NCBI RefSeq assembly: GCF_010994755.1
Contig: NZ_WHSB02000003.1
Span: 372,001 to 436,000 of the forward strand
DNA: 64,000 nt
Reading direction: 5' to 3'
Source: Shinella lacus
GTDB lineage: Bacteria > Pseudomonadota > Alphaproteobacteria > Rhizobiales > Rhizobiaceae
Positions 15,710 through 24,581 of this stretch are shown one piece after another. Every line of letters begins with the position of its first letter. The stretch's first letter is position 1. Below the pieces are notes generated by a model. It was not told the DNA's origin. It saw only the letters and a list, made by a program, of their open reading frames with translations, and did no database searches. The position numbers and the translations under genes are program-made.

Positions 15710-16947
15710 AAAACGAGCCTGCGGTCAATCCCGACCGCCTGCTGCAATCCGTCTCCGACTTCGCGGCAATCGGCGCCACGCCTGCCGGCGGCGTGAACCG
15801 GCAGGCACTGTCGGCGGAGGATCGCGCCGCCCGCCGCCTGCTCGCCGAACGCGCTTTGGCACGCGGCTTCACTGTGTTTCAGGACGAGGCCGCCAATCTC
15901 TTCATCCGGCACGAGGGCCGGGATGCAGCACAGCCGCCGCTCCTCATCGGCAGCCATCTCGACAGCCAGCCGACCGGCGGCCGCTTTGACGGCGCGCTCG
16001 GGACGCTCAGCGCTTTCGAGGTGCTGGAAGCGCTCGCGGATGCCGACGTGGAAATCGAGCGGGCCATCGAGGTCGTCGCCTTCACCAACGAGGAGGGAAG
16101 CCGCTTTTCACCGGGTTGCATGGGCTCCATGGCCTTTTCCGGTGCGGCAAACGTTGCGGATTGGCAGGCGGCTCGGAGCACGGATGACGTGCTTTTCGCC
16201 GACGAATTGCGCGCTACGCTCGACGCGCTGCCCGAAGCCGAAATCCGACCCGCCGGTCATCCCATCTCGGCCTTTGTGGAGCTGCACATCGAGCAAGGTC
16301 CCGTGCTTGAGCGCGAAAACGTGCCGATCGGCATCGTCACCGGCGTGCAGGGCACGAAATGGCTGGAGGTCGCCTTTTCCGGCGAGGCCGCGCATGCCGG
16401 CACGACGCCGCTCGAATTCCGCAAGGACCCGATGGCGGCCGCTGCCGCCGCTATCGCCCGCATCCAGGATGGCATCATGCCCTCCGATCCCGCGGCCCGG
16501 CTTACGGTCGGCCGCATTTCGGCCGAGCCCGGTTCCGTCAATGTCATCCCGGGCCGGGTGTCCTTCACCGTCGACATGCGCCATCCCGATGCCGAGGCCC
16601 TTGCAGCCATCGAGCGGCGCGTCCACGAGGAATGCCTTGCCGCCGCCAAACGCTGGGGCTGCGAAGCGGCGATCGCCTTGCGGGTCGACATGCCGCCGGG
16701 CCGCTTTGCCACCGCCGTGACGGCGGCGATCGCGGAGAGTTGCGCGGCGCTCGGCATCGCCAGCCGCCCGATGGTCTCCGGCGCCTTTCACGACGCGCTC
16801 TTCGTCAACCGCGTCGCCCCGTCTGCGATGATCTTCGTGCCGTGCCGCAACGGTGTCAGCCACAACGAGGCGGAATTCGTCTCCGACGAGCACATCGTCA
16901 CCGGCGCGCGCGTCCTGCTGGGCGTCGCGTTGCAGCTCGCGTCCTAA
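15706..16947 (+). CDS. M20-family amidase/carbamoylase (Zn-dependent amidohydrolase)
   Basis: This 413-residue enzyme belongs to the N-carbamoyl-L-amino-acid hydrolase / allantoate amidohydrolase / ureidoglycolate-type branch of the M20 peptidases. Metal-site motifs are [35 protein letters not shown] and the distal histidine in [10 protein letters not shown], and the dimerisation lobe carries [11 protein letters not shown] and [11 protein letters not shown]. Such enzymes hydrolyse N-carbamoyl or amide bonds. The ATG overlaps the BtpA stop (ATGA), so it belongs to the same operon. Its presence hints that the substrate carries a ureido or amide nitrogen. Confidence 0.87.
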   Translation: MKNEPAVNPDRLLQSVSDFAAIGATPAGGVNRQALSAEDRAARRLLAERALARGFTVFQDEAANLFIRHEGRDAAQPPLLIGSHLDSQPTGGRFDGALGTLSAFEVLEALADADVEIERAIEVVAFTNEEGSRFSPGCMGSMAFSGAANVADWQAARSTDDVLFADELRATLDALPEAEIRPAGHPISAFVELHIEQGPVLERENVPIGIVTGVQGTKWLEVAFSGEAAHAGTTPLEFRKDPMAAAAAAIARIQDGIMPSDPAARLTVGRISAEPGSVNVIPGRVSFTVDMRHPDAEALAAIERRVHEECLAAAKRWGCEAAIALRVDMPPGRFATAVTAAIAESCAALGIASRPMVSGAFHDALFVNRVAPSAMIFVPCRNGVSHNEAEFVSDEHIVTGARVLLGVALQLAS

Positions 16948-18248
16948 ACCTCCACCGGCCGTGCCTTCTGGCCGCCCACGCCGAAGACGCGGCGGTAGCG
17001 TTCGATCTCGGCGGGGTCGCCGGTCGCCTTGGCGGGGTTGTCGGAGAGTTTGACGGCGGGGCGGCCGTTGGCGCTCGTCACCTTGCAGACGAGCGAGATC
17101 GGGTCGAGGCCGTTTCCGCCATCCGGGTCGCAGCCGCGAAAATCATTGGTGAGGTTGGTGCCCCAGCCAAAACTCATGCGCACGCGGCCGTGGAAATGCC
17201 GGTAGGCCTCCTCGATCGAATCGATATCCATGCCGTCGGAGAAGATCAGCAGCTTTTCGCGCGGGTCGCGGCCCTTCTCCTGCCACCAGCGGATAATCTC
17301 CTCGCCGCCGGCAATCGGCGGCGCGCTGTCCGGGCGGAAGCCGGTCCAGTCGGCCAGCCAGTCCGGTGCATTGGCGAGGAAGGAAGGCGTGCCGAAGGCG
17401 TCGGGCAGGGCGATCAGCAGGTTGCCGTTGTAGAGCTGGCGCCATTCCTCCAGCACCTGGTAGGGCGCCTTCGCCAGCGCCGCATCGTCCTCGGCAAGCG
17501 CTGCGGCCACCATCGGCAGTTCATGCGCATTGGTGCCGATGGCTTCGAGATCGGCATCCATGGCGAGCAGCACGTTGGAGGTGCCGATGAAACGGTCGCC
17601 AAGCCCCTCCTTCAGGGCCTCCACGCACCAGCGCTGCCACAGGAATCCATGCCGCCGCCGCGTGCCGAAATCGGAGATGACGAGATCGGGCAATTGCCGC
17701 AGCCGCTCCACCTTCTCCCACAGCCGCGCCTTGGCGCGGGCATAGAGAATATCGAGCGCGAAGCGGCCGCGCTCGCGCATCGCGGCGCGCGATTTCAGCT
17801 CGTTGATGATGGCGAGCGCCGGGATCTCCCACATGGTCGTGTGCGTCCAGGGGCCGTCGAAATGCAACTCGTACTGGCCGTCGGCCTTGCGTAGTTCGTA
17901 GTCCGGCAGGCGGAAGGCGGCGAGCCAGGCGATGAAATCCGGCCCGAACATGCGCGCCCGGCCATAAAAACTGTTGCCGGCCAGCCAGATAAGCTCCTTC
18001 TTGGTGAAGCGCACGCTGCGAGCGTGGTCGAGCTGGGCGCGCAGTTCTCCCTCGTCGATGACGTCGGCAAGCCGCACGCTCGTCGTACGGTTGATCAGCG
18101 AGAAGGTCGCATCGACGTCCGGATGCCGATGCCGGATCATCTGGAGCATAAGAAGTTTGTAGAAATCCGTATCGAGCAGGCTGCGCACGATCGGGTCGAG
18201 CCGGAAGTTATGGTCGTAGGTGCGGGTCGCGATGTCGGTAACGGCCAT
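16944..18248 (-). CDS. pncB: Nicotinate phosphoribosyltransferase
   Basis: This cytoplasmic enzyme (434 residues, usual PncB length) converts nicotinate and PRPP to nicotinate mononucleotide in the NAD salvage pathway. Recognisable segments are [15 protein letters not shown] at the N-terminus, [57 protein letters not shown] and the PRPP-binding [10 protein letters not shown]. It is convergent with the M20 gene and shares four bases at the stops, so it is not part of that operon. ATG 18248 is the natural start with the conserved N-terminus. Confidence 0.95.
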   Translation of the reverse strand: MAVTDIATRTYDHNFRLDPIVRSLLDTDFYKLLMLQMIRHRHPDVDATFSLINRTTSVRLADVIDEGELRAQLDHARSVRFTKKELIWLAGNSFYGRARMFGPDFIAWLAAFRLPDYELRKADGQYELHFDGPWTHTTMWEIPALAIINELKSRAAMRERGRFALDILYARAKARLWEKVERLRQLPDLVISDFGTRRRHGFLWQRWCVEALKEGLGDRFIGTSNVLLAMDADLEAIGTNAHELPMVAAALAEDDAALAKAPYQVLEEWRQLYNGNLLIALPDAFGTPSFLANAPDWLADWTGFRPDSAPPIAGGEEIIRWWQEKGRDPREKLLIFSDGMDIDSIEEAYRHFHGRVRMSFGWGTNLTNDFRGCDPDGGNGLDPISLVCKVTSANGRPAVKLSDNPAKATGDPAEIERYRRVFGVGGQKARPVEV

Positions 18249-18300
18249 GCCGGCTACTCCGTTCAGTATCTCCGAGTTCAGTCATACCCGAATGCAGCGT

Positions 18301-18927
18301 TTATGAAACCAGCGGCCGTGACGACGGCTCCTTCTGAAGCCCGGTGGCGAGGAGGCGGGCGAGCGCCGCGACTTCCCGCTCCAGCAGTGCCGGCGTGATG
18401 CCGACGAAACGGCCTTCGAGGCTGATGGCGATGACGCCGTGCACGGCCGAAAACACGGTTCGCGCGCGGATCGCGATGTCGTCGGCGGAGGTATCCGGCA
18501 TCTGGCGGGCGAGGGGTGCTGCGATCAGGCCGATGAGGAAGGCGTGCTCCGCCAGGTGCCAATCCGGAACGGCGACGCCGTCCGGCATCCGGTGTTCGAA
18601 CAATGCGGACCACAGGTTTCGCTCGGCAAGCGCGAAATGCAGATAGGCGAGCGACAGGTTGAGGAAGGTTTCTTCAAGGTCACCCGAAGACGGTAGCGCG
18701 GCGTTCAGCGCCGTCTCCAGCCGCTTGAGCGTGCGGGAATTGACGTGGAGAACGAGCCCGTCCAGGTCGTCGAAGACGGTGTAGAGCCCGCCGAGCGCCG
18801 AGCCCGCGCGCTCCGCGATGTCGCGCGCCCGCAAACCCTTCAGGCCCTGTTCCTGAATAAGCTCCGTGCCGGCGGCGATCAGCCGTGTCTTCAACTCTTC
18901 CTTCTTCTCCCGCCGCTTTTCCGTCAT
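18301..18927 (-). CDS. TetR-family transcriptional repressor
   Basis: This 208-residue regulator has an N-terminal TetR helix-turn-helix (LRARDIAERAGSALGGLYTVFDDLDGLVLHV) and a helical ligand-binding domain. It is divergent from the large acyltransferase/acyl-ACP synthetase gene, and the shared intergenic region holds three 13-base TGAAC-type palindromes. Repression of the phospholipid-acylation gene and of itself in response to a fatty-acid-type ligand is the likely function. That link is inference from layout. The start follows GGAGGA on the minus strand. Confidence 0.9.
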   Translation of the reverse strand: MTEKRREKKEELKTRLIAAGTELIQEQGLKGLRARDIAERAGSALGGLYTVFDDLDGLVLHVNSRTLKRLETALNAALPSSGDLEETFLNLSLAYLHFALAERNLWSALFEHRMPDGVAVPDWHLAEHAFLIGLIAAPLARQMPDTSADDIAIRARTVFSAVHGVIAISLEGRFVGITPALLEREVAALARLLATGLQKEPSSRPLVS

Positions 18928-18942
18928 CGAGTCCTCCCGTTT

Positions 18943-19010
18943 TGAACGTCGTTCATTTTTAATCTTGAACGTCGTTCATTTTATGCGAAAAAGATCATGA
19001 ACAATGTTCA
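18943..19010. promoter_or_regulatory. Triple TetR-type operator between repressor and acyltransferase genes
   Basis: Two identical palindromes TGAACGTCGTTCA lie at 18943-18955 and 18966-18978 (centres 23 bases apart), and a related one, TGAACAATGTTCA, lies at 18998-19010. All share TGAAC-N3-GTTCA. They fill the divergent promoter region and are typical in size and symmetry for TetR dimers. Control of both genes by the adjacent repressor is the direct inference. Confidence 0.75.
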
Positions 19011-19065
19011 TACAGGCGGATGCGTAAATGTTCAAATATAGTCTGCGCGAAAAGGGGAATGTTCC

Positions 19066-22000
19066 ATGCAACGGAATCTGATGACCTCCCGGCGCTTTGC
19101 GCCGCTCTTCTGGACGCAGTTCCTGTCGGCCTTCAACGACAATTTTCTGAAGAACACCCTGGTCTTCCTCATCCTCGCCACCATGGCGGCCGATGCGGCG
19201 GGCTCGCTCGTCACGCTGGCGGGCGCCGTCTTCATGGCGCCGTTCCTGTTGTTTTCCGCGCTCGGCGGCGAGCTTGCCGACAAGTTTGACAAGGCGGTCA
19301 TGGCCGAGCGGCTGAAGCGGGTGGAGCTTGCCGCCGCGGCCGTCGCCGTCGTCGGTCTCGCCTTCCACTCCGTCACGGTGCTCATGGTCGCGCTCTTCCT
19401 GTTCGGCGTGATCTCGGCGTTGTTCGGCCCGGTCAAATACGGCATCCTGCCCGACCATCTGGAGCGCAAGGAACTGCCGCGCGCCAATGCCTGGATCGAG
19501 GGCGCTACCTTCATCGCCATCCTCGGCGGCACGCTGGTCGCCGGTCTTGCCGCGGCCGATGGCGTCAATCCCTGGCTCTTCGGGCCGATGATGCTGGGTC
19601 TCGCGCTCGCCTGCTGGCTGTCGAGCCGCTACATCCCGCGCGTCGGCGCCAAGGCGCCGGAGCTTGTGATCGAGCGCAACGTGCTCGCCTCCACCGGCCG
19701 CCTCGTCAATGCACTGCGCGGCGACCAGCGCCTCTGGCGCTCCGCCCTGATGGCTGCCTGGTTCTGGCTCGTCGGCGCGATCGTGCTCTCGCTGCTGCCG
19801 CCCATGGTGAAGGGCAGCCTCGGCGGTGAGGAAACCGCGATCACCGCCTATCTCGCCGTCTTCGCCGTTGCCGTCGGCATCGGCTCGGCCATTGCCGCCT
19901 GGATGTCGGCCGGCCGCATCGTGCTTCTGCCGGCCCCTGTCGGTACGCTGATCATGGCGCTGTTCGGCTTCGATCTCGCCTGGAGCGTCGGCCATGCCGG
20001 TGTCACCGTTCCGGCCGAAACGCTCTCCGCCTTCTTCGCCGGCCCCTACACAATCCGCATCGCCATCGACCTCGCCGGCATGGCGATCGCCGGCGCCTTC
20101 CTCGTCGTGCCCACCTTCGCCGCCCTCCAGGCCTATGCCGAGGAAGAGCAGCGCTCGCGCGTCATCGGCGCGGCGAATGTGCTGTCGGCGGGTTTCATGA
20201 CGGTCGGCGGCGGCCTCGTCGCGGCCTTGCAGGCAGCGGGCCTCTCCACGCCGGTGCTGCTGGCCGGCCTCGCGTTCGCCAACTTGGTCGCGGCCTTCGT
20301 GATGCTGCGCACGTTGCCCACCAATGCTTTCCGCGATTTCGTCTCCATCCTCTTCCGTGCCTTCCTGCGGCTGGAGGTGGACGGCCTCGAAAACCTGAAG
20401 AAGGCCGGCAAGGCGCCGATCATCGCGCTCAACCACGTCTCCTTCCTGGATGGCGCACTGGCGCTGGCGCTGACCGACGAGGAGCCGACCTTCGCCGTCG
20501 ACTACACGATCGCCAAGGCCTGGTGGGTGAAACCCTTCCTGAAGATGTGCAACTTCCTGCCGCTCGATCCTTCCAAGCCCATGGCGACGCGCACGCTCAT
20601 CAAGACCGTCAATGCCGGCAATCCGCTCGTCATCTTTCCGGAAGGCCGCATCACCGTTACGGGCGCGCTGATGAAGGTCTATGACGGCGCCGCCATGGTG
20701 GCCGACAAGACCGGCGCCATGGTCGTGCCGGTGCGCATCGACGGGCTGGAGAAGAGCTATTTCTCGCGCCTCTCCTCGCTCCACGTCCGCCGTCGCCTGT
20801 TCCCGAAGGTGAAGGTTACCATTCTGGAGCCGGTGCGCCTCTCCGTGCCGGATGAGCTGAAGGGCCGCAAGCGCCGCATGGCCGCCGGGGCCGCGCTCTA
20901 CCAGGTCATGTCCATGCTGATGTTCCGCACCACGGACACGGATGCGACCGTGCTGGAAAAAGTGATCGAGACGGCAAAGGAACGCGGTTTCCGCAAGCTC
21001 GCCGTGCAGGACCCTGTGACCGGCTCGCTCTCCTACGGCAAGCTTCTGACGGGTGCGGCCGTGCTCGGCGCAAAGTTCAAGGCCCTGTACCCGGCGGAGA
21101 ACACGCTCGGCGTGCTTCTGCCCAATGCCAACGGCGCGGTGGCGACGATCCTCGGCGTGATGTCGGCGGGCAAGGTGCCGGCCATGCTGAACTTCACGGC
21201 CGGTGCCGCCAATATCCTCTCGGCCTGCCGTGCCGCCGAGGTGCGCCATGTGCTGACGTCCCGCGCCTTCGTTACCCAGGCGAAGCTCGGCCCGGTGGTC
21301 GAGGCGCTGTCGAAAGAGGTGGAGATCGTCTGGCTCGACGACCTGCGCCAGACCGTTCGGTTCGTGGACAAGCTGCGCGGCCTGCTGCGCAAGGCCCGGC
21401 CGCTCGTTCGGCGCAAGGCGGATGACCCGGCGGTGATCCTCTTCACCTCCGGCTCGGAGGGCGCGCCGAAGGGCGTGGTGCTGACGCACCGCAACATCCT
21501 CTCCAACGCCGCGCAGGCCGCCTCGCGCATCGATTTCCACTCGGGCGACAAGGTGTTCAACATCCTGCCGGTGTTCCATTCCTTCGGGCTGACGGCCGGC
21601 ACCATCCTGCCGCTTATCTCCGGCGTGCCGGTCTATTTCTACCCGTCGCCGCTGCACTACCGGATCATTCCGGAGCTGATCTATTCCTCCAACGCTACGA
21701 TCATCTTCGGCACGGATACGTTCCTCAACGGCTATGCCCGCACCGCGCATCCCTATGATTTCCGCTCGATCCGCTATTGCTTCGCCGGCGCCGAGCCGGT
21801 GCGCGCCACCACCCGCGCGCTCTACATGGAAAAGTTCGGCGTGCGCATCCTCGAAGGCTACGGCGTCACCGAGGCGGCGCCGGTCATCGCGCTCAACACG
21901 CCGATGTTCAACAAGGCCGGCAGCGTCGGCAAGATCATGCCGGGCATGGAATACAGGCTGGATGCGGTGCCGGGCGTCACGGAGGGCGGCCGCCTCTTCG

Positions 22001-22464
22001 TGCGCGGTGCGAACGTCATGGCCGGCTATCTCAGGGCGGAAAATCCTGGCGTGCTGGAGCCGACGCCGGACGGCTGGCACGACACCGGCGATATCGTGAC
22101 GGTCGACGAGGATGGCTTCATCGTCATCCGCGGCCGTGCCAAGCGCTTCGCCAAGATCGGCGGCGAGATGGTCTCGCTTGCCGCCGTCGAGGCGCTTGCC
22201 GGCGAATTGTGGCCGGGCAACCTCTCGGTCGTCGTCTCGCTGCCCGATGCGCGAAAGGGCGAGCGCCTGGTCATGCTGACCGACGCGCCGAGCGCCACCC
22301 GCGCCGCCTTCCTGGCCTTCGCCCGCGAGAAGGCCGCCATGGACATGATGGTGCCTTCGGAGGTGAAGGTCGGCACGGTGCCTGTGCTCGGCTCCGGCAA
22401 GGTCGATTTCGTCAGCGCGCAGAAGCAGCTGGCCGAGACGGCGCGGGCGGAGCAGGCGGCGTGA
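19066..22464 (+). CDS. Bifunctional acyl-ACP:phospholipid O-acyltransferase / acyl-ACP synthetase fused to LplT-type transporter
   Basis: This 1132-residue membrane protein has three modules. Residues about 1-410 are an MFS-type lysophospholipid flippase (LplT-like, starting RFAPLFWTQFLSAFNDNFLKNTL). About 430-640 is a PlsC acyltransferase with the H-x4-D motif NHVSFLD and FPEGRITVTG. About 680-1125 is an AMP-forming synthetase with FTSGSEGAPKGVVLTH, GYGVTEAAPV, DTGDI and the GRAKRFAKIGGE hinge. In enteric bacteria LplT and Aas are separate proteins that import and re-acylate lysophosphatidylethanolamine; here they are one chain. It is divergent from a TetR gene with operators between. Confidence 0.92.
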   Translation: MQRNLMTSRRFAPLFWTQFLSAFNDNFLKNTLVFLILATMAADAAGSLVTLAGAVFMAPFLLFSALGGELADKFDKAVMAERLKRVELAAAAVAVVGLAFHSVTVLMVALFLFGVISALFGPVKYGILPDHLERKELPRANAWIEGATFIAILGGTLVAGLAAADGVNPWLFGPMMLGLALACWLSSRYIPRVGAKAPELVIERNVLASTGRLVNALRGDQRLWRSALMAAWFWLVGAIVLSLLPPMVKGSLGGEETAITAYLAVFAVAVGIGSAIAAWMSAGRIVLLPAPVGTLIMALFGFDLAWSVGHAGVTVPAETLSAFFAGPYTIRIAIDLAGMAIAGAFLVVPTFAALQAYAEEEQRSRVIGAANVLSAGFMTVGGGLVAALQAAGLSTPVLLAGLAFANLVAAFVMLRTLPTNAFRDFVSILFRAFLRLEVDGLENLKKAGKAPIIALNHVSFLDGALALALTDEEPTFAVDYTIAKAWWVKPFLKMCNFLPLDPSKPMATRTLIKTVNAGNPLVIFPEGRITVTGALMKVYDGAAMVADKTGAMVVPVRIDGLEKSYFSRLSSLHVRRRLFPKVKVTILEPVRLSVPDELKGRKRRMAAGAALYQVMSMLMFRTTDTDATVLEKVIETAKERGFRKLAVQDPVTGSLSYGKLLTGAAVLGAKFKALYPAENTLGVLLPNANGAVATILGVMSAGKVPAMLNFTAGAANILSACRAAEVRHVLTSRAFVTQAKLGPVVEALSKEVEIVWLDDLRQTVRFVDKLRGLLRKARPLVRRKADDPAVILFTSGSEGAPKGVVLTHRNILSNAAQAASRIDFHSGDKVFNILPVFHSFGLTAGTILPLISGVPVYFYPSPLHYRIIPELIYSSNATIIFGTDTFLNGYARTAHPYDFRSIRYCFAGAEPVRATTRALYMEKFGVRILEGYGVTEAAPVIALNTPMFNKAGSVGKIMPGMEYRLDAVPGVTEGGRLFVRGANVMAGYLRAENPGVLEPTPDGWHDTGDIVTVDEDGFIVIRGRAKRFAKIGGEMVSLAAVEALAGELWPGNLSVVVSLPDARKGERLVMLTDAPSATRAAFLAFAREKAAMDMMVPSEVKVGTVPVLGSGKVDFVSAQKQLAETARAEQAA

Positions 22465-22470
22465 CGCTGC

Positions 22471-23478
22471 CTAGCCGAGCACGAGATCGCGGGCCGGAAG
22501 GCGGTATTTGGCAAGGGTGATCGGCGCTGGCCCGACACGCAGCACGTTGATCAGGCGATGGCCCTGCGGCAGCGGAAAACGCTGCAGCAGGGTTTCCGAA
22601 GCGGAAGGAACGTCGGCGAGAACCGCCATCGGCCAGCCGGCAAAGCCGAAGCGGGTGAGCCCGAGCCAGAAGCGATAGAAGGCCCGGCCGGAAACGACCG
22701 GGCTTTCGCCTTCCGGCCGGTGGAACAGCAGGCAGGCCGCCGCCGTCATCGTCTTGCCGGCCTCCGCGACGAGCGTCTTGCCGAGGCCCAGCCGGTCGGC
22801 GAGATCGAAGAGCGGCGAGGCGAGCACGCCCCCCGCCACCGCGCCCTCCAGCCGCCCCATGCGCAGGGCATCGAGGTTCAGGCCGTCGAAAGCGTAGGCG
22901 GCGTGAGCCGGCGTAAGGCGTATCCACGCCACGAGTTCGTCGCGGAACGCGCGCTCGCGCATGACGGACAGGCTAGCGCCGTCGTTGAGTGCGGCGATGA
23001 AGGCGAGGGCGTCCGGCCCGCCGGCAAAGGTGATGTCGTCGGCTTCCACCGCCCATCGTTCGAGGTCCGCCAGCGCCTCCGGCGTGGCCGCAGAGAAGCG
23101 GCCGCGCCAGGTGAAGCGTTTCTCCGTCCAGTCGGCAAGCGAGGAGGGGCTTGCTTCTCCCGCCGGGGTGAGGCGCGCGGCCAGCCGATAGCCGGGGCGC
23201 CAGGAGCGGGTGTCGGCTTCCCAGAGGTCGTCCACCAGAACGCGGATGCCGCGCGCGGCGAGCGCCATTACCATACCCTCAAGCGCCGCGCCGCAGGAAA
23301 GACCCATGTCGCGGCCCGTCGGATCGCCGACGGCGAGGTGCCGGGAGAGATCGGCGGCGATGAGGATGCGGCCCTCTTCATCCAAGGCGAAACGCGCAGG
23401 CTGGGTGTTGTGCACGGAGGGGGCGCGGTTCGCCTGCGCGGCGAGATCGGCGAGCGTGGCGGCGTCGATCCGGCTCAT
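22471..23478 (-). CDS. Acg-type nitroreductase-like flavoprotein
   Basis: This 335-residue protein resembles the Acg branch of the nitroreductase fold, in which two half-domains form one FMN-binding chain. The N-terminal motif NRAPSVHNTQPARF is the typical FMN-phosphate contact, and the C-terminal half repeats the fold (KTMTAAACLLFHRP, FGFAGWPMAVLADVPSASETLL). Members may be reductases, oxidases or flavin-storage proteins; activity cannot be assigned. It is the last gene of a five-gene overlapping operon, and its start overlaps the preceding GNAT-like stop by four bases. It converges on the acyltransferase gene with six bases between. Confidence 0.8.
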   Translation of the reverse strand: MSRIDAATLADLAAQANRAPSVHNTQPARFALDEEGRILIAADLSRHLAVGDPTGRDMGLSCGAALEGMVMALAARGIRVLVDDLWEADTRSWRPGYRLAARLTPAGEASPSSLADWTEKRFTWRGRFSAATPEALADLERWAVEADDITFAGGPDALAFIAALNDGASLSVMRERAFRDELVAWIRLTPAHAAYAFDGLNLDALRMGRLEGAVAGGVLASPLFDLADRLGLGKTLVAEAGKTMTAAACLLFHRPEGESPVVSGRAFYRFWLGLTRFGFAGWPMAVLADVPSASETLLQRFPLPQGHRLINVLRVGPAPITLAKYRLPARDLVLG

Positions 23479-24581
23479 AGCGTCTTTCCGAAGAGGTGCA
23501 GGCGATGCAGGGGGCGGGCGCCGGCCTTTTCGGCCTGGCGCAGACTTGCGGCATTGGCATCTGCGATCCAGGTGCCGCCGGCGGTCTCATAGCCGGCATT
23601 GCGCATTTCGCCGAGCACATGGGCGAGCATCAGCGGATTGAGGCCGCGCCCCTGATGCTCCGGCTTCACACCTTGGAAGATGACGACGGCGCGCCGCCGC
23701 CTGAGACGGTGTTTCAGGAGGTGCCAGGGAGCGGAAAAGCCGAGCCGCGAGCCCATCGCCTTCAGCATCGGGTTGACATCCGGTATGGCGATCACCGCGC
23801 CAGCCGGCACGCCGTTCCGTTCCGCCACGGCCGAGATGCGCGGATCCATGATCCACTTCATCTCCTTGGCCTGGAATTCGTATTCCGCGCGGCTGACGGG
23901 CACGAACATCGGATTGTCTGCGAAACTCTCGTTGAGGATCAACCGTGAATCCTCCAGCTGCCGGTCGAGCGTCGCGCGGCGGATGGGCGAGAAACGAAAG
24001 CCATCGTCGAGGAGCGCCTGCATCTCGGCGCTGCCCAGCAGCCGGTCCGTCGCGGCGTTGCGGATATCGATCTCGAAGGTGGTCATCGGGAAGGAGGGCG
24101 AATAGCCCCGAGCTTCCAGCAGGCGCGGCAGGTGCGGCGGTCCCCAGACCTGGTCGGTATAGGGCGCATTCTCGAAACCGCCGGTCAGGATGCCGACCTG
24201 TTGCATGGCGGTCAGGTTGAAATTGCCGAGGAGTTCGGTGAAACCCTTGGCGCGTGCCCAATCCTCCGCCCGCTCCAAAAGGGCAGCGGCGACGCGCTCG
24301 TCGTCGGCGCAATCGAAATAGCCGAAATAGCCGCGCTTCAGCCCGAACCGGGCATTTGCGGCGCGGTGCACATGGGCCGTGATGCGCCCGCGCACCGCGC
24401 CGTCCTCATGGGCGGTGAAGATGGCGAAATCGTCCGCCGTCTCGAAAAGCGGATTCTTCTCCGCCGAAAGGAAGCGCTTCAGGTCGCTGAACATCGGCGA
24501 GACATAGGGCGTCCTGTCGCCGTAGACCGCGAAGGGCGCGGCGAAGAAGGCGTCGAGGTCGCCCTCGCGGATCTCAATCAT
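23475..24581 (-). CDS. GNAT-like acyltransferase, YghO type
   Basis: This 368-residue protein contains an N-acetyltransferase-like fold in its C-terminal half: the acyl-CoA pyrophosphate loop QGVKPEHQGRGLNPLMLAHV, followed by GGTWIADANAASLRQAEKAGARP. The N-terminal half has FFAAPFAVYGDRTPYVSP, typical of larger YghO-like GNAT relatives whose substrates are unknown. It overlaps the membrane-protein gene by eight bases and the nitroreductase gene by four. A role in acylating a small molecule or peptide made by the neighbouring E1-like enzyme is speculation. Confidence 0.75.
   Translation of the reverse strand: MIEIREGDLDAFFAAPFAVYGDRTPYVSPMFSDLKRFLSAEKNPLFETADDFAIFTAHEDGAVRGRITAHVHRAANARFGLKRGYFGYFDCADDERVAAALLERAEDWARAKGFTELLGNFNLTAMQQVGILTGGFENAPYTDQVWGPPHLPRLLEARGYSPSFPMTTFEIDIRNAATDRLLGSAEMQALLDDGFRFSPIRRATLDRQLEDSRLILNESFADNPMFVPVSRAEYEFQAKEMKWIMDPRISAVAERNGVPAGAVIAIPDVNPMLKAMGSRLGFSAPWHLLKHRLRRRRAVVIFQGVKPEHQGRGLNPLMLAHVLGEMRNAGYETAGGTWIADANAASLRQAEKAGARPLHRLHLFGKTL

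Noticed and set aside
18976-22080. 1034-codon open frame on the minus strand opposite the acyltransferase gene
   Set aside because: Its product is low-complexity, rich in Arg, His, Asp and Glu with no domain, which is the mirror effect of GC-rich third positions in the real plus-strand gene that has three clear domains.
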